Part shown: piece after piece, positions 34,774 through 46,775 of the stretch
Position numbering within the stretch: the stretch's first letter is position 1
Layout: every line of letters starts with the position of its first letter
Source: Polytrichum commune
Taxonomy: Eukaryota > Streptophyta > Polytrichopsida > Polytrichales > Polytrichaceae
DNA length: 64,000 nt
Direction: 5' to 3'
Assembly (NCBI GenBank): GCA_950295325.1
Contig: OX485803.1
Span: 50,545,554 to 50,609,553, forward strand
Position numbers and translations under genes: made by a program
The notes under the pieces: generated by a model
The model's database searches: none
What the model was told of the DNA's origin: nothing
Seen by the model: the letters and a program-made list of their open reading frames with translations, nothing else

Positions 34774-35045
34774 AAAGATCCCAGTCATCTTGAGTTGGAC
34801 TAACATAATGTCTTAGCATATCTTCTAGAATCCTATTAACTCTCTTCGTCTACCCATCTCTTTGAGAATGAAAAGTTGTAGACATAGCTTATTTTGTGCC
34901 CAAAACATTACATAGTACAACCCAAAACCGACTAGTAAATTGAATATCTCAATCACTAACTATCTTTCTAGGAAGACCATGATGCTTATACACAAAATTT
35001 TATGAATAAACTTGATGTTACTTCTGCGGTAATTATGGTCACTGT
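34774..35045 (-). pseudogene. Chromovirus integrase, core and upstream part
   Basis: Continuation of the integrase beyond the nested element, on the minus strand: GLPRKIVSD, QFTSRFW, TFHSQRDG (counterpart of the usual TAFHPQTDGQ) and VNRILEDMLRHYVSP, with several stops. Further upstream pol and gag and the 5' LTR are absent; the plus-strand LINE resumes at about 35055. A deletion removed both the 5' half of the chromovirus and the middle of the LINE. Confidence 0.75.
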
Positions 35046-35054
35046 ACAATTTAC

Positions 35055-36279
35055 GCACTCGCGAAAAGAAAGAGCCCGGCTTGAATGGACTTATGGCCGA
35101 CTTCTTTAAAGCCTATTAGAGCTTTATGAGTGTTGATTTTATGGCCATGGTCAAAGAGCCCCTAAGATGTGGCCGGTTTATGGAGGGAGTCGCTCGTGAA
35201 TTGATCGCTTTCTTGTGCAAAGAAGGGGATAGACTGAAGTTGACTAACTAGTGACCTATCAATTTGCTCAACGTCACTTACACATTTTTTGCCAAAATTC
35301 TACAACATCGCCTCCAACGTTTGTTGGTAGAGGTAATTGACAATGGCGAAATTGCTTTTCTTCCACTTAAATTCATTGTGGACAACATTCTTCTCACGCT
35401 TGAGTCAATTCAATGGGCTAAGGAGTCACATGAAGATTCATTTTTTTCTTAAATTGGGTTTTAGTGAAGCTTATGATAGAGTTGATTGGATGTTTATGTT
35501 CAAAATAATGGAGAAGTTAGGGATGATCACTCCTTCATTAATATGAATAGATTACTGTTCCAAGATGAAATAGTTTATGTCAACAATAATAATAATTAAG
35601 TGATAGTTATTTTTAATATGCAGAGAGGTATCCATCAAGGTTGCACCTTAGCCCCATACATGTTTATTATCATTGTGGAAGCCTTGAATGTTGCTATTAA
35701 AAATGCAATGAGGACTAGCCCTATCAAATGCATTTCTCCTCCTCTGTGTAACTCCCAACAAATTATTAGTCAATATGTTGATGATACTTCCTTTATTGTA
35801 AGAGTAGAAGTGAGTATGGATAACTTGGTTGTTGTTCTACAAAATTTTGGCATTGCTTCCAGGTTGGAGATGAATTGGCATAAAAGCATGGCGTACTAGT
35901 GTGGCTGGGCTACTCATCCAAGTTGGGTGGAGAAATTCCAATGGAAGTGGGTTAGAAGCGGTGATTTTTCCAAGCTCTTTGGCACCCCTTTTTATCATCA
36001 TCTGGAGGTACAAAATGTGGATAAGTTCTTAATTAATAAGGTTAAGGCCAAACTTAGGTGTTGGAGCTCCACAAATTTGTCACTTGCTAGTAAAACACTC
36101 ATTATGAATTAGGTGCTACTATCATCCTTTAATACTTCATTATGGTTTGGGTGGGTTCAAGAAAATTTTGGGAAGGATTAAGGCTTTGCTTCCTAACTAT
36201 CATTGGTCGGCCTCCAAAAATACGGTAAGAGCTCGGGTTAGTTGGACAACTGCACGTTACCTAAGAAAGTTAGAGGATT
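35055..36279 (+). pseudogene. LINE reverse transcriptase (continues at 37514)
   Basis: Plus-strand frames with shifts: PGLNGLMADFFKAY (start of RT), LLNVTYTFFAKILQHRLQ, FSEAYDRVDW (block A, catalytic Asp) near 35464, IHQGCTLAPYMF (block B) near 35632, and QYVDD (block C, two catalytic Asp) at 35771-35785. Then come VKAKLRCWSS and LASKTLIMN (thumb region). At least four stops or frameshifts are present. The copy is cut at 36284 by the minus-strand solo LTR and continues at 37514 or just after. Confidence 0.8.
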
Positions 36280-36284
36280 AGCCT

Positions 36285-37513
36285 TGTGAGGCCAAACCCA
36301 CCACCCTTAAGCGTCCTAGTCCGGGTGATGGTTTTGATAATCACATGTGTCATACCAAAGCTCGTAGTAACATGGAATGTACTTCCATCTCAACAAGCTC
36401 CCAACTCACTTGAAATCATGATGCTTTATTAATGCTAGTTTCTTGAATAGGTAGAGCATTGGCCTTCTCAAGGGTCCACCCCGCAGCCTTGGCTACACAT
36501 GCCCTTGAGGATTTTCCTCTTGAAACCTTGGTCTTGGCCAATGTTTTCTCATTAGTGCTTGTGATCTCGTTGAGGCTATGACTTGTCGGCTCCATGAGGC
36601 ACATAAGTCTCTAACACAAGTGTTAAAAAACACTTATATCACTTATCATCGCCTCCTCTTCCACAAGTCCCTCACAACCCTTTCCAAGTTCACTCCTTAA
36701 TGCGGCCCCTAACCCAACTAGCCTAACTTCACTAGCCTAACCCAACTATCAATTATGTCTTAGCCCACGGCTTAAGTATCAAATCAGTTGCCTATCAACT
36801 AATTCGACCAACTACTACACTTAACCTTACTAAGTCCCCTACAAGTCTCTATGAATTCTACTAATTCCACTAACCTTCTACTAATTCCCACACAACTCTA
36901 ACTCTAAAAACTCAATTCTATGAGAGGAACAACAAGAAGGAGAGAGAGAGAAGGAGAGGGGAAGGGAGAGGGTAAGGAGGCCTTGTATGAACCTGTTCCC
37001 TTTACCCACACTCCCCTCTCAATACAACATGCTCATGTGCCCACACACACATGTGCACCCACACGTGCAAGATGGAAGAGCTCGAAGGAAGAGAGAATGA
37101 ATAGGAACACAAGTGAGTGAAGAATGTGAGAGAAAGGAATATATAGGGGAAGGGAAGGGGTGAGCACCTCTCAAAGCTCAAGATAAACCCCTCGATCCTC
37201 TCCTACTTCGTAGGCTCTTATCCTATCCGCTAAGCCTTCAACTCCTAAACCAACAAGATGGATCCCAATTCAAATATTTAAACTCAAGGAGCTCCCCTTG
37301 GTCCACCACATGCTACACTCACCTAACCAAAGAACTTTCTTCATGCCGCTAAGCTTCTAATTAACTACACCACATAAGCCTAAGGCCTAAACATAACTTC
37401 ACACCAAGCCTCACTCTTTATATATTTTTGAGAATAATCATAAAACATCAAAATGTAACTCCTAATGGTTTCAAAGGATTAATAACACATGTGGGCACCA
37501 TTTTGGGCTCACA
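36285..37513 (-). mobile_element. Solo LTR, copy 4 (1229 bp, TSD AGCCT)
   Basis: Minus strand starts TGTGAGCCCAAAATGG at 37513 and ends GGTTTGGCCTCACA at 36285. AGCCT flanks it at 36280-36284 and 37514-37518. It is the shortest member, lacking most of the variable centre. It contains GA-rich and CA-rich simple sequence (36930-37080) and the conserved small ORF. It interrupts the LINE reading frame, so it is younger than the LINE. Confidence 0.85.
36416..36604 (-). CDS. Small conserved ORF near the LTR 3' end (62 aa)
   Basis: Starts MCLMEPTSHSLNE and contains RGKSSRACVAKAAGWTLEK, ending SINKAS. The ACVAKAAGWTLE core is identical in amino acids to the copy at 50252-50464 but uses different codons for most residues. 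The stop lies about 130 bases from the LTR 3' end, as in the other copies. The N-terminal third is not conserved. Confidence 0.6.
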   Translation of the reverse strand: MCLMEPTSHSLNEITSTNEKTLAKTKVSRGKSSRACVAKAAGWTLEKANALPIQETSINKAS

Positions 37514-38300
37514 AGCCTTACCTTTCTTGAAGATGCTATGAGAGCACTCATGAGCAAATGAATTATTCAAGCACTTCTACTTGGTTAGTCAAACTTGCAA
37601 ATGTTCTTAAGGTACCGCATCACACAACTGCAACCATCTGGTCACAAATATTGGGATCCCTCTTTTTTTTGGTTTTTTTTGCTCAAATTTTCTATCCAAG
37701 GTAGGTCTAAACTTTGGCATCATATTGATAAGTCGTGAAGGGTGATGGCACATTCATCTGCATTTTCTCTCCTTCATGTCCAGAGGATATTTTGCAAATC
37801 AACGTTTGGTGACAAATGGAGTACCAAGGCCTCCATTTTGGTATCACCATGGATAGGGTTTTTTTTTCTCTATAAGAAAGGTCTCAGACTCTTTGAGATA
37901 TTTGGAACCTTGGAATGTATGATTTTTTATGTGGCAGGATGCTAGGTTCAAATTAATGAGATCGACTAAGTTTGGTGTGTCAAAGGTCTTATTGTTATTT
38001 GTAGTAATTTGTCGGTTACGTGGAAGGTTAGGCCTCAAATGGGCACTATTTCTTGAGTCCCCTCGGTTTTACACTGTTTATTCCAAGGTGGTTTTCAAAT
38101 TTTCCTTGCAATTGCATTTGTTTTCAAATTGTATCCAAAAATATATTTTGAAAGTTTTGAAATTGCTTAAAGAGGTTGTACCGGAATTAGAAATGGGAAT
38201 TCACAATGGAGTTAAAAGGATGTTTTGTTAGCCAACCCAAGGTGGGTTGCATTTTGACATCTTTATTCCCATGAATAACCCAATGAGCTCTTCACCTTAG
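37514..38300 (+). pseudogene. LINE ORF2 C-terminal region and 3' end
   Basis: Continuation of the RT frame beyond the solo LTR: FLEDAMRALMSK, then NLQMFLRYRITQLQPSGH and KYWDPS near 37520-37660. This is the 'LEDA..AL..KW..' region that follows RT in plant LINEs. Later (37930-38240) the sequence parallels 52850-53000, for example 'acgtggaaggttaggcctca' against 'acgtggaagtttagacccc'. Stops are frequent. No clear poly(A) tail was found. Confidence 0.65.
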
Positions 38301-38476
38301 CAATTGCAAGGATTAAAAATTGTCAAATGTTGGATCAAATCGGAATTTGTCTCACCCAATTAGCAATTCGGATTCTTACATATTGTCATCTCAAGGTTTA
38401 AAGAATCATAGTTGAAATGTACTAAGTTATAGATAGTCAAAGTGAAGATTCTATTTCTTTTCAAATGATCAAATAA

Positions 38477-38888
38477 GGGTGAGTTTATGTAGGCCACTTG
38501 CCGACCATATTTTAGATAATAGTCGGTCAGAGGTGTTCACGTGTAGTTAAGCATAAGCCGCCATCCAACCACAATCTGCGGGTTTGTTGAAATGTGGAGG
38601 GCCATGGACACGAGCCGCTAGACTTCCATGTGCCCCTTAAAGAATCTTTAACCTACAAGCGCCGGTCACCAAAGGGTTAAGACTTCAAGAGAACCAATGT
38701 TGGTCTAGAACTCTATCCTTGGTAACCGGGAGGAGGAGGTTAGTAGGTAGTCCTGGATTTGAGAGAATGATGGTAGTTAGTTAGCACATATGAACCCTAC
38801 CCCCACCATATTCCATGTTCATTAGGGCAAGTTCGCCCATATTCACACTAGAATATGGTGGTCAAGGGGCCAACATGAAAACTTACCC
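38477..38888. mobile_element. Harbinger/Tourist-like MITE H1, copy 1 (412 bp, TSD TAA)
   Basis: Termini GGGTGAGTTTATGTAGGCC and (reverse complement) GGGTAAGTTTTCATGTTGGCC-type, with TAA on both sides (38474-38476, 38889-38891). A 3-bp T-A rich TSD and GGG start fit PIF/Harbinger MITEs. Internal phrases are shared with 53379-53755 in the opposite orientation. Confidence 0.75.
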
Positions 38889-38891
38889 TAA

Positions 38892-40470
38892 GCCCTCCCA
38901 ATTGTGTTATCAACTCAACCTAAAATGGTATGTATATTCTATATTTGCAACACATAGTACAATCTCATAGTGAGACATCTCTTTTGGTGCCCGTTCTTAA
39001 CTACTACAATGAATATGATATTTAGTGTCATATGTAATTTTTCATATGACACTTCTTATGAATAGGTGAACAAATATTGTCATGGATGATGGCTGAATTC
39101 ATGCATTTGGCCAAAACCCTACCTTCACTTGTCAGCAAGTTGTGATGAAATATTGTCATGGATGATTGAAATTTGGATGAAAAATTACTTGGTAAGTGGA
39201 TGCAAGCATGGTCAAGTACACAATTCCATTACCTTGCATAGGTTTTAGTGAAAGTGGTTCAATTCTATATATTAACTTTGAATTCTTTGAAGGAAAAAAA
39301 TCAATGACATTTGAAAAACACATTAATCTACAAAGCCAAGAAATTCATGTTGATAAAAATATTTCAAGAAAAGTCTACATATTTTAGAAGACGGTGCAAG
39401 TAGAAATTTTGAACACGTAATTGTTTAAAATTTGTTTAAAACATGATAGAATTACATTCAATTGATTTTTTTTTACATATTCTTGTAATGATGCCCTCAA
39501 GTTTATAATGAATTCAAGAAATATGAAAAAGAAATTCAACTTCAGAATATTTAAGGCCATGAAATCTACGTCCAAAACCAGATTTAGGCATTATGTTTTG
39601 AGCGGTAATTTTAATGATAAGTTTTGAAGATCTCATCTTGATATTCTATATAGGAGTACTCAACACAACAATACAGAACATCATGAAAAAATATACAATT
39701 TATACAACCCTTTGCTACTACTTTTAGGCACTTGACCAAATAATCTTATGATTTTAGTATACCGGAGCACTTAATCGTATACTTGACCGTGCTTGCTCCC
39801 AAGTGATAATAATTGCAGCACTGTGAATCTATAATCCCCCAAAAAACTTTCAAGGAATGACAAATACTGTTGGGTTAACATTTAGTGTTGGTGACACTAT
39901 ACCGCAGTTTACAATTAGGATTGAGCAAGACACTTAGAATTGGTGACACTAAATATGATATTTAGTGTAGTCAGTAGTAAGCTTTACTTCTCTTCACTCA
40001 TTGCAATGCTTAATTCAATCCCCATTCGATCAATCTAAAGCAATTTCAAACTTCTGAAATCAGTGAAGTTGGCCTCATTTTATATGAGAAATTTAAGGGG
40101 AACGGAGGCGGACTTTCACTGTTAATGTCAGGCTTTTACCTGATGATCAGCTGACATAAATCTTGCAGGATTTCTGGGAGGCAGTGGCCTAGTTGGAGAA
40201 TGATAAACTAATCAAGCATCACGTTTATCAATGTGTCCCATGAGTTGACCAGAAGTGTTGCTTTATGTTCATCATGATTTCCAATTTTCCATGAGCTGCA
40301 TTCTAAAATATGGGCTCAATGCGCTTTCTCAGTTGCAGTAAAAGCCACTCATCAGGTCTTTTGAATCCACTCAGTGCAATCTCAACCCTCGTGGTTGGCT
40401 TTCTTTATTGTATTCATGCAGGTGTTATTGTGGTCTCACATCCATACAGACTGTAATATGTTGGGAGTGT
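38892..40470. other. No supported feature
   Basis: AT-rich DNA. Words such as 'atatttagtgt' and 'ggtgacact' recur (38995-39060, 39880-39970) but no element could be delimited. The part at 40260-40400 ('aatatgggctcaatgcgctttctc') is weakly repeated at 41915. Confidence 0.45.
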
Positions 40471-40472
40471 TC

Positions 40473-41038
40473 AGGGCCGGTTTACACCATGGACCATGAA
40501 GTCGGACCATAGAAGATGGCCTTTTCTCATGGTCTGATCACTTCAAAAAATCAATTTACAAAGTCTTTGGGCCCCTCACTAGGCGTAAACCGAATGTGGA
40601 TTAAGAGGAATGACCATGCACCAAAAAGTGAAGGTGTTGATTTTCTTTTAATATATGTCCAAAAAGGGCAGTTTTGAGAGAGGAGAAAAAAAAATTAATA
40701 AATCAAGTTTGACCATTCTCTTGTCTTCTCTTGTCTTCATCTTCTCTTCCCCAAAAAAATTCATTAAAATTTTATTCTACCAACATTAGTCTGCCATGGG
40801 CCCCCGCCTTTTCCATCAGAGTACCTCATTTGCCTCTCCCATTGCAAAACCCGTTGGACCATGTTAGTGGATAATGTAGGTCTTAAAATGTGTCTTTTGG
40901 GGACCTCGAACTCCATGGTCACTCTGACATGTTTTCCTTGGTGTAAACCGAAGTGGTCCCAGGACGAGTTCACACAGCCAATCACAAATTTTACAAGGCC
41001 TTGGGACGACTTCATGGTCCATGATGTAAACAACCCCT
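40473..41038. mobile_element. MITE-like element with about 30-bp TIRs
   Basis: Left GGCCGGTTTACACCATGGAC and right (reverse complement) GGGTTGTTTACATCATGGAC continue into the shared CATGAAGTCG. Inside, 'ggcgtaaaccgaatgtgg' and 'ggtgtaaaccgaagtggt' repeat the same theme. The exact ends and TSD are not clear, so the family cannot be assigned. Confidence 0.55.
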
Positions 41039-41159
41039 CGTGTAAACAACCATTAACGATTAAATGTCACTACCCCTTCCCCATGGGTCCCCATGTACTA
41101 ACACTTGGCAATCATTTGGCAATCATAGATGTAATTTAGGTATACTTCAAAAGCCTTTG

Positions 41160-41390
41160 AGAATTGCACGTAAAGTTAAGGCAAGAGGGAAGTATTGCGT
41201 GCAAGCGTACCTCTCATTCATCCAACATAAATGCCCTGAAACAATATGCGGTCCGGATGGTACCCTATTCAATTCATTTGACGCCATATATAGCTTCAAT
41301 GACGCCAAATTAGTCTAAGCCATGTCGTTTGAGGTGAATCAGTCAAAAACTTACAGTTTTCATGTGTGGATGGATGAGTGGTATGTGTAA
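41160..41390 (+). repeat. Dispersed repeat family R4, copy 1
   Basis: 'ctctcattcatccaacataaa', 'gccctgaaa' and 'attcatttgacgcca' and following words match 54415-54620 in the same orientation. Non-coding. Confidence 0.55.
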
Positions 41391-42380
41391 TGTATGCAAT
41401 AACACCCTATCGCATAACTTTTATTTTATGTTGATTTAAGGTATCATGTGGGCCTTATGTGATCAATAGTCTCACTCAATTACATGTATTTGAGTGGTAT
41501 AGGATATGATATGTTCGTTAAAAATAGTCCCCCACAAGGACCACATGTTACAATGAGATTGGACTTTGTGCTCATAATAAAGACACCACTCTAGGTCTAA
41601 TAACTAACAGATGTGGGAGAATCTTTGCAATTGCTTCATAAGCGAGAATTTTTATTTTGTTTTATTTTCATATTTAACTTTCACATCTTAAGTCTGATTC
41701 TGAAAGTTGAACGACAGTCCTCGAGGTTCACAATTGCTAACTGAATGGAACGATTCCCAAATCAATCACTAGCTCACAATAAATCTTCAGAGTTGAGAGT
41801 GCCCACAAAAGGGCCACAACCTTAATTCTGACCGGCCTAATTACATGACTTGTTTGTAGCGCCATTTCCACAAGCTGCTGCATGCCTACTACATGCTAGA
41901 ATATGGGTTCATCTCACTTTCTCAGGTCCAATAAATTCACTCAGATTTTTGTAATTCATGCAAGAATGAAACCAATAAATGAAGAGAATTTCCACCAAAC
42001 ACTGCTGCTGCCTGTGCCAGCAGTCTGAGCTTTACATCACATATTCATCACCGAGGACCACACGTCACCATACTTTTGACCCCTACCACTATTAAAAAGG
42101 GGAAGACTATTTTAAGCTACATATATATATATATTGTCTGCAGGACCTTGGTTCGGCCGGCTGGAGCAGCAGGCAGAAGAGAGAGCTGGACTTCTGGTTC
42201 TCTTGCAACCCCACAGATAAACAAAACTATCACCTAGGCATTCAGAAAATGCAGTAGAGAACCAGTGCTGAAATCTGCGCCCAGCAAGAGCTTTCCACCT
42301 GCCAATGTACCTTCTGTACATATGTACTAGAAGAATCTCATCAATGCTCCCCCCCCCACGCCCCTCTGACCTTCCCACTC
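41391..42380. other. No supported feature
   Basis: AT-rich DNA; an (AT)n run at 42119-42135 and a moderately GC-rich patch at 42140-42390. The minus-strand 88-codon ORF at 42112-42378 is unrecognised. Confidence 0.45.
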
Positions 42381-42471
42381 CCTCTTACAATACTCTTATT
42401 AGAACCACCAAAGTTTCAAATGATTCTCATTAGCAGTTGGCAGCGCATTCCAACGCACCAAAGCATGTATA

Positions 42472-43670
42472 CAGTCTAACCTTGATAATATCACACCATC
42501 CGTTTCACCATAAAGTGTGATATAAACAAGGTGTGACATATTTGATAATGTCACATTTTGAAGATTTGTGCATAATGTGATATTATCAAAAAAAAAAAGG
42601 TAGAAAATCAAAATGAAATTGCAATATAAAAAAAAAAAAAAACAAACACAGGACTTCAATGTTTTTGAATGTAAAATATAATTCAAAATTGTGAATAACA
42701 ACATGAGCACATCACAATGTGTCATTGAGATCAGCCAATCACTAGCTTCCAATGTAGCAACAACAACAAAAACAACAACACAACGAAGAACACCTGCACT
42801 GCATGAAGAAACACAAGCCTATGATAGAAAGTGTGCATTTAAATTCCAAATGAACAATGGTTCATTATATACAAGTGAGCTCGACCATGAGCTTGACTAA
42901 CCTACCTAGGAGACTGTTTCTACTTATGAGCTTGACTAACCTACCTAGAAGATTGTTTCTACTTATGAGCTTGACTAACCTACCTAGAAGATTGTTTCTA
43001 CTTATGAGCTTGACTAACTAATCTAGAAGATTGTTCCTAATTGAATGCCCACTTAGGATGAGCGGCTAACACTTATGATCTTACTAGATTCTCCTATGCG
43101 ACTATTGACTATAGAAACAGTGAAGACCGTGCCACATATCTTGAGATTTCTACATTGCAAACCAATTGAACTAATTTAGCTTAAGTCGACACTACTCTGT
43201 ACCAGCTCAGCTAAACCGTAGAACTTAACATCCTAAATTACTTCACACAAGCTGAAACCCTCAAAGACACATAGGTGAACACATGTGACGGAAGGTGGGG
43301 TGCATAGAGGCCAAGAAGTCTTGGCAGCGCCGTCAAAGACAACACCTTTGAGTGCCGTGTATAGACAGCACCGTTCAGGGTTGGTGCACAGAGGCGGCTC
43401 ATGACCCTTTGAATAACATTGCATTTATCACAGGGGTGGCTCATGACCCTTTTGGCTACTACAATATGTCCATCCAACCATCACATACAATCCATCCATA
43501 TTTGATATTATCACATTTACACTACGGATTATGGAAAAAAATAGTGACATTAACAAGGGTGATAGGGATAATAACGAGGGAGTTTTACACTAAGAAAATC
43601 GGTTTCAAACTTTTAGGTGACAGTATCAAGGTGTCCCATTAACAAGGGTGACATTATCAAGGTTAGACTG
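42472..43670. mobile_element. pogo-like element, 1.2 kb, TSD TA
   Basis: Left CAGTCTAACCTTGATAATAT and right (reverse complement) CAGTCTAACCTTGATAATGT, with TA at 42470-42471 and 43671-43672. The CAGT start, the AACCT--ATAAT motif and the TA target closely resemble plant pogo-like (Lemi1/Emigrant) termini. Subterminal GTGACATT/GTGATATT words recur on both sides. The interior has a 39-bp tandem repeat and no transposase, so the element is non-autonomous. Confidence 0.75.
42887..43040. repeat. 39-bp tandem repeat, about four units
   Basis: Units start at 42889, 42928, 42967 and 43006 (gagcttgactaacctacc...). The last is diverged. It lies inside the pogo-like element. Confidence 0.9.
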
Positions 43671-43734
43671 TACTTTGAATTCCGCATGCAAACGTTTGAA
43701 GAGCCTTGACAGTTCGTTGATAAATGATCTGGAA

Positions 43735-44000
43735 TTCACATGGGAACCTGGTGATCGGGGAGAACCGGCAGTTAGTCACAGATGAACCAGCCGAGTTTGA
43801 GAAATAAGTGGTTAAAGTTCCAGACTGCAGGAAAATTACCGATCATTTTAGAGAAATTTATAGAGTATACCCCAATTTAATGAAGGATAACCAAAGGATG
43901 TCAACATGTACCCAGCTGGACTTGCAAACACTAGGATCTCAACCAATTATGCCCAAAATCACCCCGATCACTGATGGGAACCTGGTGGTAAGGTGGTAGA
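43735..44000 (-). repeat. Dispersed repeat family R2, copy 2 (left arm of an inverted pair)
   Basis: Reverse complement of 44600-44835 over about 230 bases ('gaaccagccgagtttgagaa', 'acactaggat', 'atgtaccc'). Together they form an inverted repeat with a loop of about 600 bases, possibly a transposon with long TIRs or two separate insertions. Confidence 0.6.
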
Positions 44001-44599
44001 CCATAACATTCTTGAGATAGCTCGACACTAACATACCTGTTAGATGGAATCAAATTATCATGCAATAGGTGGATGCACTAGTAGGAAAGGTGGGCTTACA
44101 TGACACTGGAAGGACATCAAAATAATGCCGTTCTCTCCATCAAAGACATGTTAGATTTCACTTGGGAGTAGCTCTGACCATGTTGATGTGGTTTCATCCT
44201 GGATGCGGTCTACTACTAGGCCCTAAGAACCAAAAGGTTTAAGCTGTCAAGTATGTTAGATCAAACCTTACAATGGAGATTATCTAATTCACTTGATTTA
44301 CAACCAAATTCTTGACAGCTTAATCTGACATACCTGACAGCTTGGTAAGTAGTTTACTAGCTCACTCTGTATTACGTTACGGCGTCGAATCTCTCTTAAG
44401 TCCACGATGGAGACACAGAGAATTGCTGTGACAAGCTCGCTCACGAGTGCCAGGATTCGAAACTCCAATTCTTGCCACTCACATGGGTGCATTGCCCAAG
44501 AGTCCACACTAGGTCAATCTGATTAGAATTCCTCTATTATCAGCTATATCACAGATGAAGTGCTTGGACCTTCTCGAGCTTTGTACACTGGTACAGTGA

Positions 44600-44835
44600 C
44601 AAGCTCGATTTCTAGGCATGATCGGTCAAATATCCTAGTGTTTCCAAGTCCAACCAGTTACATGTTGTGATCTTTCCGTTTTTCTTTATTATTTCAAGGT
44701 ATATTCAAGGTATTTCTCTGAAATGATATGTGATTTTCTTGAAGTCGTTAACTTCAAACCGGCTAGTTCTCGAACTCAACCGGTTCATCTAAAACTTGCA
44801 GTCAGTTCTCCCCGGTCATTGCACTGGTATGTAAA
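44600..44835 (+). repeat. Dispersed repeat family R2, copy 3 (right arm)
   Basis: Same orientation as 63640-63870 ('tcctagtgtttccaagtcc', 'actcaaccggttcatct'); inverted relative to 43735-44000. Confidence 0.6.
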
Positions 44836-45721
44836 TAATGTTGCCTTTGCGAATAGGTCGTCTTTTTACTTATCCACTTATCTTGGGGAAAATTAGATTA
44901 CAAAAATGTATAATCTTGTTGATTAATCCGTATAAAGACTATAATATAAGTTATAGTAGTCACTATGTTTTTAATTATCTAGTAATTAATTTAATAGTAA
45001 GGAATGTTGATATATTAGCATGGGGCAACCTAATTGCACATATCAATGTAGTTAACTTTTGTAGTTAAGGCTTCTTAGTAACTTCTCAACTTTTCACTAC
45101 ACTAATTATCCCGATTAGTGTGTGTTATTGTTCGGAGGTATGCAATGCAATAGCATCTTCCTCAAGAGTTCATTTTTTACTAACGAATTTTCAATAGGTT
45201 GTTAGGACATTATAGAACATAAATGACTTTGCTAGGTAGAATATTACATTCTCATTGAATAGCTTTAGCATTGTGTAACTCCGAATAGTAACTTTGTCTT
45301 TTGGGGGGTGAGGGGGGGGGGGATAATAGTGTGGTTGAGGTGGGGTTAGAAGTGCAACATGAGTAATTGTTTCTGCTATATGTGCACTCACTAAGTAGAT
45401 ACGGTGACATGCCATTAAAGTTCTCTGATTGGTTAGCAACAACTACCTGCCATATAATTGATTAATTTAAATGTTAAAAATTAAAAATTGATATCATTTT
45501 CATGACACCGTCCATGAATGCACCCTACGCAATCATGCGCCATGACTGGTGTTGATCTAGGCTCCAAAATCAAAGATTCTTTACTTCCCAATGTGGTGTT
45601 ATAGGGGGGGACTCTTTTATCGTTTAATGTTGTGTAAGTGGACAACAACATGGGTCATTTGCTAATGAAAACCAAATTTAATACAATTAATGTTTGTGTC
45701 ATGTCTCTAAAGTTGTCACAT

Positions 45722-46024
45722 CACTAGTAGAAAACTATGCCCAAAAAAACCTTGGTTCTTTTGACCAGCTTGATATGCAATTGTTTAACGACTACAATTT
45801 TTTTTCATTTTGTGACTCCAATTTTATAATAATTTTGGGCAAGTGATATATTTATAGAAATTTATATTCAAGACCTTTCCAATGGTATATCATACGCCCC
45901 AAAATACCTTACATTTTAGTCGCTGAACCAAAAAAACAGATTTGTAGTCTTTAAGTGACTGCATATCAGGCTAGTAGTCAACAGAAATGGCAATCATTCT
46001 TTTTGGCATAGTTTTCTACTAGTA
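45722..46024. mobile_element. Non-autonomous CACTA element (303 bp, TSD CAT)
   Basis: Left end CACTAGTAGAAAACTATGCC; right end (reverse complement) TACTAGTAGAAAACTATGCC, with one base of the CACTA terminus mutated. CAT flanks it at 45719-45721 and 46025-46027. Homologous inverted sequence continues inside ('gcttgatatgcaattg' against 'gcctgatatgcagtc') for roughly 100 bases. Terminal sequence and 3-bp TSD are diagnostic of the En/Spm (CACTA) superfamily. Confidence 0.85.
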
Positions 46025-46775
46025 CATGTAAGATCAAATGTTGTTAAATTGTTTTTTCATTTTAGAATATTTACAATGCATGTTGATTGGCACCTCACAA
46101 CCACATGCCATCTCCTAATTGCCCACCTTAGGCACAAAAGTCAAGCGTGTCATGCCTTAGTGGATAGCACTCCTAATTATGGAGGATCGTGAGTGTAGTT
46201 TGATTTTTGCGAAGTTGACTAACCCAAATATCATCAAGGCAACGGCTAAATCACCATGTATTACTCACCCACAATACACAATAAAAACAACTATACCGCC
46301 AATTAAGAACCAAAAATAAGTGTATGATTAAGGAAGCTAACCGAATTAGCCTCATCTACCTCACTTCAAGATTGACCGCTCCTATCACTAAATACATCCT
46401 CATAATTTGGATATATGTTTACAAATCAACAATAAGCTCATAGTGAGCCCATTGATTAAGGATGTTGTGGATAGTCTCATAATCAATGTGTACTTATTGT
46501 ACAAGAATGTAGGGTGTTGGTTATAGCACCCTCTACCTTAATTATATAATGCAGGCACATGTTGAATTCCATTTATAATACTATCCATCCTTTGAAACTA
46601 AGCTCCAAGAGCCCCAAAAGGATCTTAGATTTGTTTTGGGAAAAAATTTAAGTTCCATCCAATCCTTGATCTTGAGGTTGAATATGGTATTTTGGACATG
46701 TGCTATGCTTCCATTTGTAACTTGTCACATTTAGGAATGACATGGAGATAGAGATGGAACTATATTCTTTTAGTA

